From positions 620,001 through 684,000 of the forward strand of contig NZ_JAASRY010000001.1 of the NCBI RefSeq assembly GCF_011761345.1: a stretch of DNA of 64,000 bases, given 5' to 3'. Shown one piece after another: positions 15,946 to 24,459 of this stretch. A program made the position numbers and the translations under genes. This stretch comes from Thalassobacillus devorans. Its GTDB lineage: Bacteria > Bacillota > Bacilli > Bacillales > Halobacillaceae. The notes below the pieces were generated by a model, which searched no databases, was not told the DNA's origin, and was given only the letters and a program-made list of their open reading frames with translations. Positions within the stretch are counted from its first letter, which is position 1; every line of letters begins with the position of its first letter.

Positions 15946-16119
15946 TTAGCAGCAAGTAGCACAGCATACTGGCGCCGATTGCTTTTTCGAAAAGCTTATA
16001 AATGGGAACTTCCATCTTTTTTTATGAAGGGCCGCAGAATTCCATGCATGTCGGTTGATATGGTCTAACTTGCGTTTTTTCTCTTCTACTCGTTGACTCA
16101 CAGAATATAGGTTATACAT
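15946..16119 (-). CDS. Small cysteine-tailed protein, third gene of the arsenic operon
   Basis: The 57-residue frame begins MYNLYSVSQRVEEKKRKL, is basic and helical in character, contains two tryptophans, and ends APVCCATCC. Two vicinal Cys pairs at the very C-terminus are the sort of site that binds arsenite or another thiophilic ion. The start is strongly supported: GGAGG (complement of 16127-16131) overlaps the arsI stop codon 7 nt upstream, so translation is coupled to arsI. The bidirectional terminator lies just beyond the stop. I do not recognise a family, and function (for example arsenic carrier or chaperone) is inference from the Cys pairs and the operon. Confidence 0.75.
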   Translation of the reverse strand: MYNLYSVSQRVEEKKRKLDHINRHAWNSAALHKKRWKFPFISFSKKQSAPVCCATCC

Positions 16120-16130
16120 TGTTTAACCTC

Positions 16131-16529
16131 CTATTGGCAGCAAGACTGCTCTTTTTTATTGTTTTCTAAATCTTGTTTGGTATAGAAAAATTCCCATTCA
16201 TTGCCGTCCGGATCCGTTATCCAAAATTTATCCTGCAGGGCATAGCAGCAGGTAGTATTCGTTTCGTCTCTTGTGAAAAACCCGGATTTCTTCAGTCTGT
16301 CTTTATGAAAATCGATGTCTTCCTGCTTCTCTACCTGGATGCCGAAGTGGCCAACCTGATTGCCGGATACTTCGGGTTTTACATTCAAGGTAAAGTTCAA
16401 TTGCAGATTTTCTGGCATGAATTTGGCATAATCATTTTTGACTTTCACCGGTTCCTCTCCGAAAACTTTTGTATAAAACTCAATTGATTTTGCTAAATTG
16501 ACTACATTCAAGCCGACATGTACGTTCAT
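16131..16529 (-). CDS. arsI: ArsI-like C-As lyase (VOC-family, CadI-type)
   Basis: ArsI enzymes cleave the carbon-arsenic bond of trivalent organoarsenicals such as MAs(III), in the cytoplasm. The 132-residue single-chain VOC protein shows the family pattern HVGLNVVNLAKSIEFYTKVFG, HFGIQV, NTTCCYALQDKFWITDPDGNEWEFFYT. The vicinal Cys pair in TTCCYALQDKFW is the arsenical-binding site, and His/Glu ligands surround the metal. A further CC pair sits at the C-terminus (SCCQ). ATG 16529 is used because ATGGAGG lies upstream; the longer in-frame start at 16550 overlaps it. It is second in the arsR-arsI-small ORF operon. CadI-type naming in databases reflects the same family. Confidence 0.88.
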   Translation of the reverse strand: MNVHVGLNVVNLAKSIEFYTKVFGEEPVKVKNDYAKFMPENLQLNFTLNVKPEVSGNQVGHFGIQVEKQEDIDFHKDRLKKSGFFTRDETNTTCCYALQDKFWITDPDGNEWEFFYTKQDLENNKKEQSCCQ

Positions 16530-16545
16530 TTGAAAACCTCCATAT

Positions 16546-16561
16546 ATCAATTTTTTTTGAT
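16546..16561. promoter_or_regulatory. ArsR-type operator between arsR and arsI
   Basis: ATCAA-N6-TTGAT, identical in design to the two sites upstream of arsR. Its position inside the operon suggests a second regulated promoter or a roadblock site. Confidence 0.7.
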
Positions 16562-16577
16562 GAATAGCTGAAAAAAA

Positions 16578-16898
16578 TTACTCTCGACGGAATAAGCAGC
16601 ACAATTCTTCAGACAGCAGGTGATTCATTTCTGAATGATTCAAGGTGTAGTAGCTCCAGGTTCCTCTGGTTTCTTTGGTGATCAGCTCGGCATCCAGCAG
16701 GATTTTCAGATGGTAGGATAATTTAGACTGGGGCAGGTTCAATTTTTCAGACAGATCGCAGACACATACTTCGCCTCGGTCGGTTATTTCATGAAGGATA
16801 TGCAGTCGTTTGTGATCAGCGACTGCTTTGAACTTCTTTTCGTATTTTTGAAAGGTCTTTTCTAATGATACATCTGTGAGCGGGATTTGTTTAAACAC
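16578..16898 (-). CDS. arsR: ArsR-family arsenic-responsive repressor
   Basis: The 106-residue winged-helix repressor releases DNA on binding As(III). The metal site motif EVCVCDLSEKL (the classic CVC of ArsR) precedes the recognition helix LPQSKLSYHLKIL, and a second Cys pair occurs near the end (EELCCLF). The start is GTG 16898 with GGAGGAG 5-7 nt upstream. It heads the arsR-arsI-small gene operon. Two matching operators lie upstream and one inside the operon, which predicts autorepression. No arsenite efflux pump or arsenate reductase is adjacent. Confidence 0.92.
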   Translation of the reverse strand: MFKQIPLTDVSLEKTFQKYEKKFKAVADHKRLHILHEITDRGEVCVCDLSEKLNLPQSKLSYHLKILLDAELITKETRGTWSYYTLNHSEMNHLLSEELCCLFRRE

Positions 16899-16915
16899 AT
16901 CAGCTCCTCCTTTAC

Positions 16916-16931
16916 ATCAACTTTATTTGAT
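16916..16931. promoter_or_regulatory. ArsR-type operator, promoter-proximal
   Basis: ATCAA-N6-TTGAT is a perfect 5-bp inverted repeat 18 nt upstream of the arsR start codon. Confidence 0.75.
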
Positions 16932-16975
16932 TTAATAAAAGTATATGCAAAGGACAGCAAAATGACAACTATTAC

Positions 16976-16991
16976 ATCAAATTTTTTTGAT
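16976..16991. promoter_or_regulatory. ArsR-type operator, distal
   Basis: ATCAA-N6-TTGAT again, 60 nt from the proximal site. The two could flank the arsR promoter. It also lies about 110 nt before the divergent pirin gene. Confidence 0.7.
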
Positions 16992-17098
16992 GAAAGGCTA
17001 TAAACGGGAAAAAACTACTATGGCGGATTCCTTTCGTTTTATTTTACGAAAGTTAAAGTAATATAATGGAAGCAGACCAAGCAGGAGGTGCTTAATCA

Positions 17099-17941
17099 AT
17101 GGCGAAACAACGAGGGATCGATCGCGTATGGACAGTAGAATACCAGAAGGGGAGCGGTCCGCACAAGCAAGTTGGACAAGTACTGCCGCCTGGCAACTGG
17201 GAACAATTCGATCCATTTTTGTTAATGGCGGAAGACTGGTTCCAGCAAGGGACGTTTCCGGACCACCCTCACCGGGGCATGGAGACAATCACGTATGTAA
17301 TCGAAGGAAAACTGAAGCATGAGGACAACCATGGGGGCTCCGAGGTGTTGGAGCCTGGTGATGCGCAGCTAATGACTGCAGGCAGCGGCATCGTTCATTC
17401 GGAAGATCCGCTTCCGGGTGAAACGGTCCATAGCCTGCAATTGTGGCTGAACCTGCCGAGCAGCAAAAAGTCAGCGAAGCCCCGTTATCAGGATTTGAAA
17501 GCTGAGAGCGTGCCGGTACGTAAGGAAGAAGGAGCAGAAATTCGCGTCTATTCCGGGTCCTCCGGTGACGTCCAGGCAAAAACGGAAAACCATGTCCCGC
17601 TCACCTATGTCGAATTAAATGTGGATGCAGGCGCGAAGATAACGCAGGATCTTCCAGGAAGCTTCAATGGTTTTATCTATATTTTAGAAGGAAACGGTAC
17701 GTTTGGGAGCGGTGAAACCGAAGGAAAGCAGAACCAGGTGCTCTGGCTCGGGCGCACCTCAAAGGATACAGCCAGTGAAGTGACCATCCAGGCGAATGAT
17801 AAACTTCGAGCTATTCTCGTTGCCGGGGAACCGATCGGGGAGCCGGTGGTTGCCAGAGGACCGTTCGTCATGAATACGGAAGAAGAAATTTTCCAGGCTT
17901 ACCGGGATTACCAGGAGGGCAAGTTCAGACCCTCCAAATAA
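17099..17941 (+). CDS. Pirin-family cupin protein
   Basis: The 280-residue bicupin has the pirin hallmarks FPDHPHRGMETITYVIEGKLKHED, in which the His residues and Glu bind metal, and GDAQLMTAGSGIVHSE. A second cupin half is marked by GFIYILEGNGTFG and ARGPFVMNTEEEI. Some pirins have quercetin dioxygenase activity, but the physiological role in Bacilli is unclear. AGGAGG precedes ATG 17099. It is monocistronic with its own terminator and divergent from arsR. The metal ligand set is complete. Confidence 0.92.
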   Translation: MAKQRGIDRVWTVEYQKGSGPHKQVGQVLPPGNWEQFDPFLLMAEDWFQQGTFPDHPHRGMETITYVIEGKLKHEDNHGGSEVLEPGDAQLMTAGSGIVHSEDPLPGETVHSLQLWLNLPSSKKSAKPRYQDLKAESVPVRKEEGAEIRVYSGSSGDVQAKTENHVPLTYVELNVDAGAKITQDLPGSFNGFIYILEGNGTFGSGETEGKQNQVLWLGRTSKDTASEVTIQANDKLRAILVAGEPIGEPVVARGPFVMNTEEEIFQAYRDYQEGKFRPSK

Positions 17942-17962
17942 TTGGATTTTATAATGGATAGG

Positions 17963-18003
17963 GCCACTCATCTAATAAACAGCGGATGAGTGGCTTTTTA
18001 TTT
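17963..18003 (+). terminator. Rho-independent terminator
   Basis: GCCACTCATC / GATGAGTGGC stem followed by TTTTTATTT. Confidence 0.92.
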
Positions 18004-18111
18004 AGCTATGGAATAATTCCTGCTTGTGATACACAAGTTAATGAAGTGCAACAAGGGATTACGGGTATCTTGGCAGATAATCAAACTTTACATTATTAAG
18101 GGGCGGAATCT

Positions 18112-19326
18112 ATGCATTTCCATGAAGCTTTCATTGAAATATTAATGCTGCTCGCTATATCCATTTTCGTTATTGGGATTGCCAAACTTATTAAACAGCC
18201 TTACTCGATAGCACTCGTATTTGTTGGGTTGGTCTTAGGGCTGACCAAAATCCCATTTTTCGAGGCGGCTGAAAATTTCATTACCCAGTCGAATGTTTTT
18301 CATGCCATCATTGTCTCGTTGTTTTTGCCGATATTACTGGCAGACGCCACACTTAAAATCCCGATTAAGCATTTTTTCGAATATAAAGCGGTGTCCTTTT
18401 CCATCGCTTTTCTCGGTACCTTTACTACTTTTATCCTTATCGGTGTTTCTACTTATTATCTAATAGGGCTCCCCCTCGTTCTGGCCTTCACATTTGCAGC
18501 GCTGATGAGTGCAACCGACCCGATCAGCGTAATTTCCATTTTTAAAACGTTGGGAGTGAGGGAAGAGCTATCGACAGTGATGGAAACGGAATCGTTATTC
18601 AATGATGGAATTGCGGTTGTCCTTTTTAATATTTCTACAGTCTATCTCTTAACCTACATAGATATGGGGGTCGCGGGGCTGGGAAGTGGCGTGTTATTGT
18701 TTTTGAAGTTTGTGATCGGAGGATCTGTTGTTGGTGCCGTTTTGGGTTTTGTTATCTCCCAGGTTATCCGCTTATTTGATGATTACCCGCTGGAGATTGC
18801 AATATCGCTGCTGATGTACTTTGGAAGTTATTTTATCGCAGAACACTTTCACTTCTCAGGAGTCATTGCTGTAGTAATCAGCGGGTTGATTTATGGCAGC
18901 TATGGAGCCAGAGTGGGTATGACAGAATCGACTAAAACAAATATCGACTCTTTCATGGATACGATAACGGAAATCGCTAACAGCTTGATTTTCTTAATGG
19001 TTGGACTGGAAATCCAGAATATCGATTTCACCGGGATGTGGATGCTGATCATCTGGGCCGTCGTGATTGTCCTCCTTGCCCGAACGGTGTCCCTCTATAT
19101 GAGTACATCCTTGTCCAGTAAAATACCAGCCAAATGGAAAGTGATTATGAATTGGGGCGGCTTGAAAGGGAGCTTATCCATCGCTCTGGCTTTAAGTTTA
19201 CCTTCTTCCTTTGAGGGCAGGGACACTGTGTTAATTCTCACGTTCAGTGTGGTCGTATTTTCTTTAATTGTACAGGGACTTACCATCAAGCCATTGATCA
19301 GCAAATTAGGTTTAATGGATAAGTGA
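18112..19326 (+). CDS. CPA1-family Na+/H+ antiporter (NhaP-like)
   Basis: The 404-residue membrane protein has about 12 helices. Family motifs are LMSATDPISVISIFKTLG and ESLFNDGIAVVLF, where the Asn-Asp pair is the ion-binding site of electroneutral CPA1 exchangers. The conserved Arg appears in LLARTVSLY and MNWGGLKGSLSIALALSLP. It should extrude Na+ for H+, supporting salt and alkali tolerance. It lacks the long cytoplasmic tail of some relatives. Preceded by AAGGGGCGG and followed by a strong terminator; monocistronic. Confidence 0.9.
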   Translation: MHFHEAFIEILMLLAISIFVIGIAKLIKQPYSIALVFVGLVLGLTKIPFFEAAENFITQSNVFHAIIVSLFLPILLADATLKIPIKHFFEYKAVSFSIAFLGTFTTFILIGVSTYYLIGLPLVLAFTFAALMSATDPISVISIFKTLGVREELSTVMETESLFNDGIAVVLFNISTVYLLTYIDMGVAGLGSGVLLFLKFVIGGSVVGAVLGFVISQVIRLFDDYPLEIAISLLMYFGSYFIAEHFHFSGVIAVVISGLIYGSYGARVGMTESTKTNIDSFMDTITEIANSLIFLMVGLEIQNIDFTGMWMLIIWAVVIVLLARTVSLYMSTSLSSKIPAKWKVIMNWGGLKGSLSIALALSLPSSFEGRDTVLILTFSVVVFSLIVQGLTIKPLISKLGLMDK

Positions 19327-19340
19327 ACTATTTGCCATAA

Positions 19341-19390
19341 AAAAAATGCCAGACCTCCTGCGTCGACAGGAAGTCTGGCACTTTTTTTAA
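19341..19390 (+). terminator. Rho-independent terminator
   Basis: TGCCAGAC-ct-CCTG / CAGG-aa-GTCTGGCA stem followed by CTTTTTTT. An A-run lies on the left side as well, so it may also serve the convergent TetR gene. Confidence 0.92.
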
Positions 19391-19449
19391 TAGCTCTACT
19401 TGCAGAAAGGAAGAGATACACTGCATGGATTTTTCAGGGCGCTTGGTCT

Positions 19450-20028
19450 TTAAATCGATTCAGCGATTAAGGAGTCTGTTCCTTTCATGATATAAGGCAC
19501 CACATAATCCACATAGTCTTCTGCAGGAAGTTCGCAGTTTTTCTTCCAATCCTCTGTCGCACCGTAGATAGCCCAGCTCAGCATCACGGCTGCCACTCGT
19601 AACGAATGTTCATGCTTATCGGGAAACTGTTTCGATAGAATGGTGAGGAACAACTGCTGCATATCTTCCTTTATAAGAGTTTCAATTCGATCGGTGAAAG
19701 CTGCAAAGCTGTCCGGACATCTGGTGGACATCGAAGCGTTGAATTTCGTCACAGTCAGGAACACACTTTTGATTGTCTCTTCATTGATGACTTCGTGATC
19801 ACCGATTTCCTGACAAACGTTAATCATAAGGTCTTCTTTCAATACTTTATCCAATAAGTCATACTTATCGGTAAAATGGTAGTAAAAAGTTGCCCGGTTG
19901 ACGGTCGCTTCCTGGGTAATATCTTTAATGGTGATATCTTTGAACTTCTTTTTTTCAGAAAGCGTCATGAAAGCATCCATAATCAGTTTTCGGGTACGAA
20001 GAATGCGGGGATCGGTCTTTTCTGCCAT
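19450..20028 (-). CDS. TetR-family regulator, divergent from azoreductase
   Basis: The 192-residue regulator has an N-terminal HTH (about 10-60): ILRTRKLIMDAFMTLSEKK, ITIKDITQEATVNRATFYYHFTDKYDLLDKVL. A variable ligand domain follows. It is transcribed divergently from the azoreductase gene with a 220-nt shared region holding inverted repeats. It therefore probably represses that gene in response to quinone or electrophile stress, which is an inference from context. The ligand cannot be named. Confidence 0.85.
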   Translation of the reverse strand: MAEKTDPRILRTRKLIMDAFMTLSEKKKFKDITIKDITQEATVNRATFYYHFTDKYDLLDKVLKEDLMINVCQEIGDHEVINEETIKSVFLTVTKFNASMSTRCPDSFAAFTDRIETLIKEDMQQLFLTILSKQFPDKHEHSLRVAAVMLSWAIYGATEDWKKNCELPAEDYVDYVVPYIMKGTDSLIAESI

Positions 20029-20070
20029 GGTATTGCCCCTTTCTACTTTTTAAACAGATATCAAAAAATG

Positions 20071-20086
20071 TTGTTTATACGATAAA
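20071..20086. promoter_or_regulatory. Candidate TetR half-site region near the repressor start
   Basis: TTGTTTATACGATAAA carries TTGTTTATAC, the exact reverse complement of GTATAAACAA at 20152-20161 beyond the azoreductase promoter. Confidence 0.4.
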
Positions 20087-20102
20087 ATGTAAAACTTATT
20101 GG

Positions 20103-20131
20103 TTGAGTACCAAAGGATAAGTCTTTATAAT
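20103..20131 (+). promoter_or_regulatory. Likely promoter of the azoreductase gene
   Basis: TTGAGT (20103-20108), 17-nt spacer, TATAAT (20126-20131). The long leader to 20249 contains the palindrome at 20147-20161. Confidence 0.6.
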
Positions 20132-20146
20132 GCGATTATACGACAT

Positions 20147-20161
20147 TTGTTGTATAAACAA
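20147..20161. promoter_or_regulatory. Candidate TetR operator downstream of the promoter
   Basis: TTGTT-GTATA-AACAA is a 15-bp inverted repeat about 16 nt after the -10 box, over the transcription start region. Confidence 0.55.
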
Positions 20162-20248
20162 AAGATGTTTAAAAGTTGGAGTTTCCATCCAGCTATAAAG
20201 GATAGTATTTACACTAGCATCTCAGATTATATAGGAGGAATCATAGTT

Positions 20249-20881
20249 ATGAACGTATTAGTAGTAAAAGGTAACAACCGTCCTGACGGTATCACAACAA
20301 AAATGTACGAAACATTCATGGAAGAGGTTAAAGACAACAGCGATTTGAACATCACGACGTATGATGTATTCGCAGAAGACATGCCTTATTTCGGGCAGGA
20401 CCTTTTCAATGCTTTGACAAAAATGGAAGCTGGCGAGCGTTTGAATGACGTTGAACAGCGTCTGCTTGACGCCAAGCAAAAAGCAAAAGATGCCCTGGAA
20501 GCAGCCGATGTCATCGTGTTGGCATTCCCGCTATGGAACTTCACGATTCCAGCGAAATTGCACACATTCATCGACTACGTTTCTGAAGCTGGCTTCACAT
20601 TCAAATATACCGCAGAAGGCATCAAGCCGCTTATGCCTGGCAAGAAAGTCATCCTGTTGAACGCACGCGGCGGTGTTTATTCTACGGAAGAAATGGCTCC
20701 GATGGATATGTCTGTCAACTTCATGCGCAACGTATTCGGCGGATTGTATGGCATGGACATCGTGGATGAAGTGATCATCGAAGGCCACAATGCGATGCCT
20801 GATAAAGCAGAAGCTATTATCGACGAAGGTATGACAAAAGTAAAAGAAGCAGCTCGCAACCTAGCCTACCAATACGCGTAA
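20249..20881 (+). CDS. azoR: FMN-dependent NADH-azoreductase (AzoR family)
   Basis: The 210-residue flavodoxin-like quinone/azo reductase performs two-electron reduction, protecting against quinones and electrophiles. Seen are LVVKGNNRPDGITTKM (FMN phosphate region), AFPLWNFTIPAKLHTFIDYVSEAGFTFKYT (the family PLWNFxIPAxLK signature) and LNARGGVYS. ATG 20249 follows AGGAGG and gives the standard N-terminus MNVLVVKG; the longer upstream frame is leader. Divergent TetR regulator and operator-like palindromes suggest inducible control. Substrate range cannot be read from sequence. Confidence 0.92.
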   Translation: MNVLVVKGNNRPDGITTKMYETFMEEVKDNSDLNITTYDVFAEDMPYFGQDLFNALTKMEAGERLNDVEQRLLDAKQKAKDALEAADVIVLAFPLWNFTIPAKLHTFIDYVSEAGFTFKYTAEGIKPLMPGKKVILLNARGGVYSTEEMAPMDMSVNFMRNVFGGLYGMDIVDEVIIEGHNAMPDKAEAIIDEGMTKVKEAARNLAYQYA

Positions 20882-20914
20882 GGCTGAAATTTACGGAAAA
20901 GTGTGGTGCCAGAA

Positions 20915-21637
20915 ATGAAAATTGAAGTATGGTCTGACTTTGTCTGCCCGTTTTGCTATATCGGCAAACGCCGGCTCGAGCAGGCGTTAGAAAAATTCGA
21001 ACACAAGGATGACGTGGAAGTCATTTTCAAAAGTTATGAATTGCAGCCTCACATCCAGAGTGATGAGAATGTTTCTGTTTACGAAGTGCTTGCCAGGAAA
21101 ATGGGTACCACGGTCGAGCAGGCGAAAGCGATGAACGATCAGCTGGTGGAGACCGCAAAGACCGTTGGTTTGGAGTATAATTTTGACGAGGTGAAACAGA
21201 CCAATACGTTGGAGGCTCACCGGTTGTTTAAATATGCTGAAAAGCAGGGGAAAGGTCTGGAGTTCACAGAACGTCTGATGCGTGCCTACTTCACCGAATC
21301 CCTTTTCCTCGGCCGGCCTGATACATTGATTGAACTGGCTGAGGAAGTCGGTCTTGATGGTGAAGAAGCGGAAGAGGTATTGGTAGGCGATGACTTTTTG
21401 GAAGATGTCCGAAATGACCAGCGTGAAGCCCAGCAAATCGGAGTTCAGGGAGTACCTTTCTTCGTATTCAATCGTAAATATGCGATTTCTGGCGCCCAGC
21501 CACCAGAATTGTTCCAGGAAACCCTGGAAAAAGTGTGGCAGGAAGAAAACGAAACGCCTTCCTTGCAGCAAATTCAGACATCCGCTGATGCGGCATGTAC
21601 GGATGACAGCTGTGAAGTAACGGATGATAATAACTAA
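20915..21637 (+). CDS. FrnE-like DsbA-family oxidoreductase
   Basis: The 240-residue thioredoxin-fold protein has WSDFVCPFCYIGKRRLE (active-site CPFC) and the cis-proline loop GVQGVPFFVFNRKYAISGAQPPE, diagnostic of the FrnE/2-hydroxychromene-2-carboxylate isomerase-like DsbA group. It has no signal peptide, so it acts in the cytoplasm as a disulfide-handling enzyme. The C-terminus carries two more cysteines in AACTDDSCEVTDD, seen in some FrnE proteins. ATG 20915 gives the typical MKIEVWSDF start; GTG codons at 20903 and 20906 are alternatives. It lies 33 nt after azoR and may be co-induced with it. Confidence 0.9.
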   Translation: MKIEVWSDFVCPFCYIGKRRLEQALEKFEHKDDVEVIFKSYELQPHIQSDENVSVYEVLARKMGTTVEQAKAMNDQLVETAKTVGLEYNFDEVKQTNTLEAHRLFKYAEKQGKGLEFTERLMRAYFTESLFLGRPDTLIELAEEVGLDGEEAEEVLVGDDFLEDVRNDQREAQQIGVQGVPFFVFNRKYAISGAQPPELFQETLEKVWQEENETPSLQQIQTSADAACTDDSCEVTDDNN

Positions 21638-21641
21638 TTAA

Positions 21642-21684
21642 AAACGCCCGATTACGAGAATCTATTCTCATAATCGGGCGTTTT
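21642..21684. terminator. Bidirectional terminator
   Basis: AACGCCCGATTA-c-GAGAAT pairs with ATTCTC-a-TAATCGGGCGTT, then TTCGT. It lies between the convergent frnE-like and eamA genes. Confidence 0.88.
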
Positions 21685-21718
21685 CGTATATAGAAGCTAC
21701 TTAATGACCAGTACATGA

Positions 21719-22588
21719 TCAGTCGGACTGCTTGACACTGAGTATAGTGACGGTAACGAGGATGAGCACCATTCCTATAAATTGAATGAGTCCCAGATGA
21801 TCTCCAAGAAGCAACACGCCAAATATGGAAGCTGTCACCGGCTCAACCATGGCGACCATCGAAGCAGTGGTCGGGGCAGTCCGCCGAATTCCAATCACAT
21901 AGAGTATAAACGAAATTCCAGCTCCTACAAGTCCTAAGAGAATGAACCATCCCAGGTCGCTAGAGGTCAACACACTAGCTGCTTCCCCAGTGTCCGTAAA
22001 AAGTAACAGGAGGAGGCAGAAGGAAAAGAAGGCCAAAGTTAAGGTGGTCTGTGGCTTTCCAATAGCAGAAGCGTTTTTAAACCCGAATATAAACAACGCA
22101 TAGGAAAGGCCAGCACCAAGCCCAGCTGCCGCCCCTGCAAAACTTACGGAAATGGCCTCCGTGTTGTAGGCACCAGTAAGCAGGACAATCCCCATAAGTA
22201 CACCGAAAATACACGCCCATTTAAACCAAGTTGAACGTTCCATACGTAATAAAAAGGAGATTAACAGGACAAACACAGGTGCTGTGTACATCAAAGTAGC
22301 CGCAACAGCAATGCTTGAGGCCTGGATGCCGAGAAAATAAAAAGTGAAATTTCCCGCAACACCAACCCCAGCTAACAGGGACCAGATGTATAAACGAGGA
22401 GAGAAAGTCCAATTCTTTCTAAAACGAATGAGAAACCACGCCAGGAAACATATAAATCCAACAGCACCTCGGTAAAAGGAAATTACCATTGGGTCCCAGC
22501 CCTTGGTCATTAAAATATCTGCAATTCCCCCGCTAATGCCCCAGCATATAGCGGCTAGCATCACTAAACCTACACCTGCAAATCTCAT
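21719..22588 (-). CDS. EamA/DMT-family transporter
   Basis: The 289-residue protein has ten membrane helices in two EamA repeats. The first is seen in AAICWGISGGIADILMTKG, FYRGAVGF and ATLMYTAPVFVLLISFLL; the second in AGLSYALFIFGFKNAS, GAGISFILYVIGIRR and MVAMVEPVTASIFGVLLLGD. Such drug/metabolite transporters export amino acids or other metabolites, and the substrate is unknown here. ATG 22588 is preferred over the upstream frame because GGAGGAG lies 5 nt before it. Monocistronic. Confidence 0.88.
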   Translation of the reverse strand: MRFAGVGLVMLAAICWGISGGIADILMTKGWDPMVISFYRGAVGFICFLAWFLIRFRKNWTFSPRLYIWSLLAGVGVAGNFTFYFLGIQASSIAVAATLMYTAPVFVLLISFLLRMERSTWFKWACIFGVLMGIVLLTGAYNTEAISVSFAGAAAGLGAGLSYALFIFGFKNASAIGKPQTTLTLAFFSFCLLLLLFTDTGEAASVLTSSDLGWFILLGLVGAGISFILYVIGIRRTAPTTASMVAMVEPVTASIFGVLLLGDHLGLIQFIGMVLILVTVTILSVKQSD

Positions 22589-22875
22589 TGTGCTCCTCCT
22601 AAACATAAGTAATCGTACCAATTGTCTCTATTGATCTGGTCTTTATGTAAAATGCAGGACCAAACAAATTTTTTCGACCCTAAATAACATATTTTAAATG
22701 ACCGTGTAGACGGTAATTCCTTTAATTTCTCATACTTAAACCTAAACCAGCCCGCATGGAACTTTACATTAGGAGATAGAGGTAAAAACAGTGAGGGTTA
22801 CTATACTGTATAAATTTATGCTATAAAAGCAAGCTAATTAGAAAGTGTTTTATAGATAAAATGGAGCTGACAGGT

Positions 22876-24435
22876 ATGGTTAAGCGACGGCGCAAACAGG
22901 TAAGTTCAAAAAAAGAATCTACTCCTGCCACACGAACAGAAAGGAATAATGATGCTCTTTCTGATGATTTAGATAAAAATGCAGATCATATTCGGTCTGT
23001 GTACGCAGAGGCTTCTGATTTAATTTTTCGCCGTTTCTACATAGCGGGTAAACAAAAAGCCGTTCTGTTTTATTTAGATGGATTAGTTGATATACAAGAG
23101 TTGGATGATTCGGTACTATCTCCTTTGATGGAGGAGTTCACAGCGGAATACAGCGATGTAAAAGAATTACTGGAGAAAAAAATATCGGTTTCAGGAGTTA
23201 AAGAATTTACAAATATACAGGATTGTTTAAAAAAGATATCCTCCGGTTTTCCAGTTATTTTGCTGGAAGGACGGAAGTCAGGAATCGCTTTAAACCTTAC
23301 CAAGTTTGAGAAAAGAGCTATTGACGAACCACCTGCTGAAGCTGTTATCCGTGGTCCCAGGGAAGGTTTTGTAGAAACGCTGGGCATCAACCGAACCATG
23401 CTTAGAAGGAAAATTAAGAGTCCCAAATTAAAAATGAAAGAAATGGAGATTGGAAAGTATTCAGTCACACCAGTGATTTTGGCATACATGGATGGAATTG
23501 CTGAGGAGGGTTTGATCAAAGAAGCGGAAAACAGGCTGAAGCGAATTGATATTGATGGTGTACTGGACAGTGGAATCATTGAAGAATTGGTTGAAGACAA
23601 CCCTTATTCTCCATTTCCCCAGATCCTGACAACAGAACGCCCGGATGTAGCAACGTCCCATTTGCTGGAGGGTCGTTTCGTCGTTTTAGTAGATGGTTCA
23701 CCTTTCGTATTGATAGCTCCTGTTACCATTTATTCTTTTCTCCAGGCATCAGAGGATTACTATAATCGCTTTATCATCAGCACATTGATACGCTGGCTCC
23801 GCTATATTTTCTTACTGATTTCATTATTACTGCCATCTATCTATGTAGCCGTGATTACCTTTCATGCAGAAATGGTGCCAACCTCTTTGATGATAGGGAT
23901 GGCAGCATCCAGGGAAGCTATTCCTTTTCCTGCCTTGATTGAGGCATTATTGATGGAAATCACATTCGAAGCCTTAAGAGAAGCGGGATTAAGACTTCCG
24001 AAGCAAGTAGGTTCTGCTGTAAGTATTGTAGGGGCGCTTGTCATTGGGGAAGCGGCTGTCATGGCGGGGATCGTTTCTGCACCTATGGTTATTGTCGTAG
24101 CTCTTACAGGGATTGCTTCTTTTACCATCCCTCGATACTCCGGGGCTGCAGCGATCCGCATGCTCCGGTTTCCGATGATTCTCCTGGCGGGCACCCTTGG
24201 ACTTCTAGGGATTATGCTCGGATTGATTACTATTATCATTCATTTAGCTACCATACGATCTTTTGGAGTGCCCTACCTTAGTCCAATGGCGCCAATGATG
24301 GGTAGTGAAACGAAAGATGTCCTGGTACGAGCCCCGTGGTGGAAACTTAATACACGGCCGCACTTGACAGGGAAATACAATAAATATCGCCAGGCACCTG
24401 GCCAAAAACCCGGTCCGAAACATGGAGGAGACTAA
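22876..24435 (+). CDS. Spore germinant receptor subunit A (GerA family)
   Basis: This 519-residue A subunit of a nutrient receptor sits in the inner spore membrane. A large soluble N-terminal domain (about 1-290) contains RGPREGFVETLGINRTMLRRKIKSP-type sequence characteristic of GerAA/GerKA. A membrane domain (about 300-480) follows with FPALIEALLMEITFEALREAGLRLPKQVGSAVSIVGALVIGEAAV. ATG 22876 is chosen over 22861 because GGAG (22863-22866) precedes it. It is first in an operon A-C-D-B. The germinant cannot be told from sequence. The operon shows that the organism forms endospores. Confidence 0.93.
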   Translation: MVKRRRKQVSSKKESTPATRTERNNDALSDDLDKNADHIRSVYAEASDLIFRRFYIAGKQKAVLFYLDGLVDIQELDDSVLSPLMEEFTAEYSDVKELLEKKISVSGVKEFTNIQDCLKKISSGFPVILLEGRKSGIALNLTKFEKRAIDEPPAEAVIRGPREGFVETLGINRTMLRRKIKSPKLKMKEMEIGKYSVTPVILAYMDGIAEEGLIKEAENRLKRIDIDGVLDSGIIEELVEDNPYSPFPQILTTERPDVATSHLLEGRFVVLVDGSPFVLIAPVTIYSFLQASEDYYNRFIISTLIRWLRYIFLLISLLLPSIYVAVITFHAEMVPTSLMIGMAASREAIPFPALIEALLMEITFEALREAGLRLPKQVGSAVSIVGALVIGEAAVMAGIVSAPMVIVVALTGIASFTIPRYSGAAAIRMLRFPMILLAGTLGLLGIMLGLITIIIHLATIRSFGVPYLSPMAPMMGSETKDVLVRAPWWKLNTRPHLTGKYNKYRQAPGQKPGPKHGGD

Positions 24436-24459
24436 TCAATAAGAGGAGTAGGAAAAGTT

